Source of the DNA: Eubacterium sp.
GTDB lineage: Bacteria; Bacillota; Clostridia; Oscillospirales; Acutalibacteraceae
DNA length: 6,821 nt
Direction of reading: 5' to 3'
NCBI GenBank assembly: GCA_017543725.1
Contig: JAFYFO010000261.1
Coordinates: forward strand, 1-6,821
The notes under the pieces were generated by a model, which worked only from the letters and a program-made list of their open reading frames with translations, did no database searches and was not told the DNA's origin. Position 1 is the first letter of the stretch, and each line of letters opens with the position of its first letter. Positions 5,946 to 6,821 of the stretch are shown one piece after another. The position numbers were made by a program, and so were the translations under genes.

Positions 5946-6821
5946 TTATTTCTTTTTCGTTTTGAATTCTTTAACGGGTGACCAGGAAGAATAGAACTTC
6001 TTGTTTCTTCCGCTGACTTTAACAGTCTTATATGTGCGAACCTTGAAATAATATTTTGTGTTTTTCTTAAGGCCTGTTATCTTTTTAACGGTCTGAGTGT
6101 TTTTGCTGATAGCAACGGTTTTGTTTCCGCTCTTGAAGCCTGCGGATTTTGAGTACATAATTTCATAGCCCGTGGTTTGCGAGGTCTGCTTTTTCCACTG
6201 AGGTGAAATGTAGTCCTTACCCGTTGAAGCGGTTTTAAGAAGCGTTGTGCCCTTGGGAACAATCGTGTATGTAACAGATTTGCTTCCCGAATAATTGCCC
6301 TTGAAACTAACCTTAATGCTGTATTCGCCGACATATTTTGATTTCGTGTTGCTGTAGGAAACCGTGTAGTCGGTATTCTTCTTGAGTTTCTTACTGCCGT
6401 CGTAAACGCTGACGGTTGGCTGTTTTACCTTGCCGTTGTAGGTGTAGGATTTGGTTGAAATATTAATTTTCGCCGCCGACGACATTGCTTTTGCAGTAAT
6501 CTTGAAACTGCCGGACTTGGAGCCGCTGTATTCGCCGAGTCCGCTGATTTCATAGTTGACCTTGCCGACATTGGTGCGGTTGCCCATATAGAGCACTTCA
6601 AAGTCCGTTCCTTCCTTGAGGACATAACTGCCGTCGGTAATATTGAGCGATAGTTTCTGCTTGCTGCCGTTATAGATATATTTTGCTCTTGAAGAAATAA
6701 CAATTTTGCAATCGTTGATATCCGTTGTGCAGTCGCCGAGGGTTGCAGTGAAGAACCGAACGCCCGTCTTCTGCTTTGCAAAAGGCGAAATGCTTGAAGC
6801 AACTGCTTCAATGCCGTTAAT
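5946..6821 (-). CDS. Modular protein C, C-terminal part: two Ig-like domains and an FN3-like domain (partial, 5' end outside the window)
   Basis: The frame stays open from the TAA at 5946-5948 to the right edge, giving 291 residues, so the start and any signal peptide lie outside. A GTG at 6594-6596 is internal: in-frame homologous sequence continues upstream of it. Counting from the edge, residues 39-111 are Ig-like ('AKYIYNGSKQKLSLNI', 'GTDFEVLYMGNRTNVGKV'). Residues 117-187 are a second Ig-like domain ('YTYNGKVKQPTVSVYDG', 'NTDYTVSYSNTK'). Residues 188-291 are FN3-like ('QWKKQTSQTTGYEIMYS', 'YYFKVRTYKTV', 'FYSSWSPVKEF'), ending in KTKKK. It is a paralogue of genes A and B over the last ~175 residues and is probably exported like them. 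C31 and C38 are the only Cys residues seen. Function unknown; most likely an extracellular structural or binding protein. Confidence 0.85.
   Translation of the reverse strand: MNGIEAVASSISPFAKQKTGVRFFTATLGDCTTDINDCKIVISSRAKYIYNGSKQKLSLNITDGSYVLKEGTDFEVLYMGNRTNVGKVNYEISGLGEYSGSKSGSFKITAKAMSSAAKINISTKSYTYNGKVKQPTVSVYDGSKKLKKNTDYTVSYSNTKSKYVGEYSIKVSFKGNYSGSKSVTYTIVPKGTTLLKTASTGKDYISPQWKKQTSQTTGYEIMYSKSAGFKSGNKTVAISKNTQTVKKITGLKKNTKYYFKVRTYKTVKVSGRNKKFYSSWSPVKEFKTKKK
5949..6476 (-). repeat. Shared C-terminal module, copy C
   Basis: The last 176 residues of protein C. The Ig-like plus FN3-like order is the same as in A and B. This copy differs by a 'KVSGRNKKFYSSW' insertion relative to 'SGKKYYSSW' and by a longer basic tail, so it is the most diverged of the three. 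Confidence 0.8.

Noticed and set aside
6594..6596. GTG as start of gene C
   Set aside because: The frame continues open to the window edge and encodes the rest of an Ig-like domain upstream, so this GTG is internal.
6425..6811. Open minus-strand frame of 128 codons overlapping gene C
   Set aside because: It overlaps the true frame, which gives Ig-like repeats. This reading is low-complexity Arg/Ser-rich sequence and is typical of a shadow.
1..6821. CRISPR array, tRNA, rRNA, or riboswitch
   Set aside because: No regularly spaced identical repeats, no cloverleaf with a CCA-like end, and no rRNA or riboswitch core was recognised on reading both strands.

Overview
This 6.8 kb window looks like part of a gut-type Clostridia genome (Oscillospiraceae/Lachnospiraceae-like). 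That is an inference from three things: a DUF4368-type large serine recombinase remnant, secreted proteins built from Ig-like and fibronectin-III-like modules with CxxC motifs, and GC-rich palindromes between genes in otherwise moderate-GC DNA. No genus can be named from the sequence alone.

Left part (about 1-1260): a region of decayed mobile DNA. Positions 1 to about 150 read on the minus strand as two hydrophobic segments, resembling the N-terminal membrane region of multi-TM signalling proteins such as GGDEF proteins. This fragment abuts, or slightly overlaps, the 3' two-thirds of a plus-strand large serine recombinase pseudogene (about 137-1145). The recombinase has no catalytic serine domain and carries two single-base frameshifts. 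Two hairpins with T-tracts (1154-1240) separate it from the genes to its right.

Right part (1268-6821): three minus-strand genes for exported proteins, in transcription order C (5' end beyond the right edge, stop at 5946), B (5829-2362, 1155 aa) and A (2311-1268, 347 aa). A and B have signal peptides and good Shine-Dalgarno sites. All three end in the same module of about 165-175 residues: an Ig-like 'YTYNGK..KP' domain followed by an FN3-like domain ending in 'YYSSWS' and a Lys-rich tail. The N-terminal parts differ. B carries seven diverged repeats with a period of about 125 aa. A has one FN3-like domain. C has an extra Ig-like domain. A and B also carry CxxC segments just before the shared module. 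The arrangement suggests a tandemly duplicated family of surface or secreted proteins with a constant C-terminus and variable N-termini, probably co-transcribed at least for B and A. None of them has an enzyme signature or an evident LPxTG, SLH or dockerin anchor.

The intergenic gaps hold GC-rich palindromes: two units sharing a 'TTTGCTGTG' header between C and B, and one between B and A. These look like interspersed palindromic repeats rather than simple terminators. The parts most worth a second look are the constant-tail gene cluster, the sevenfold repeat protein and the chimeric recombinase/membrane-gene junction.
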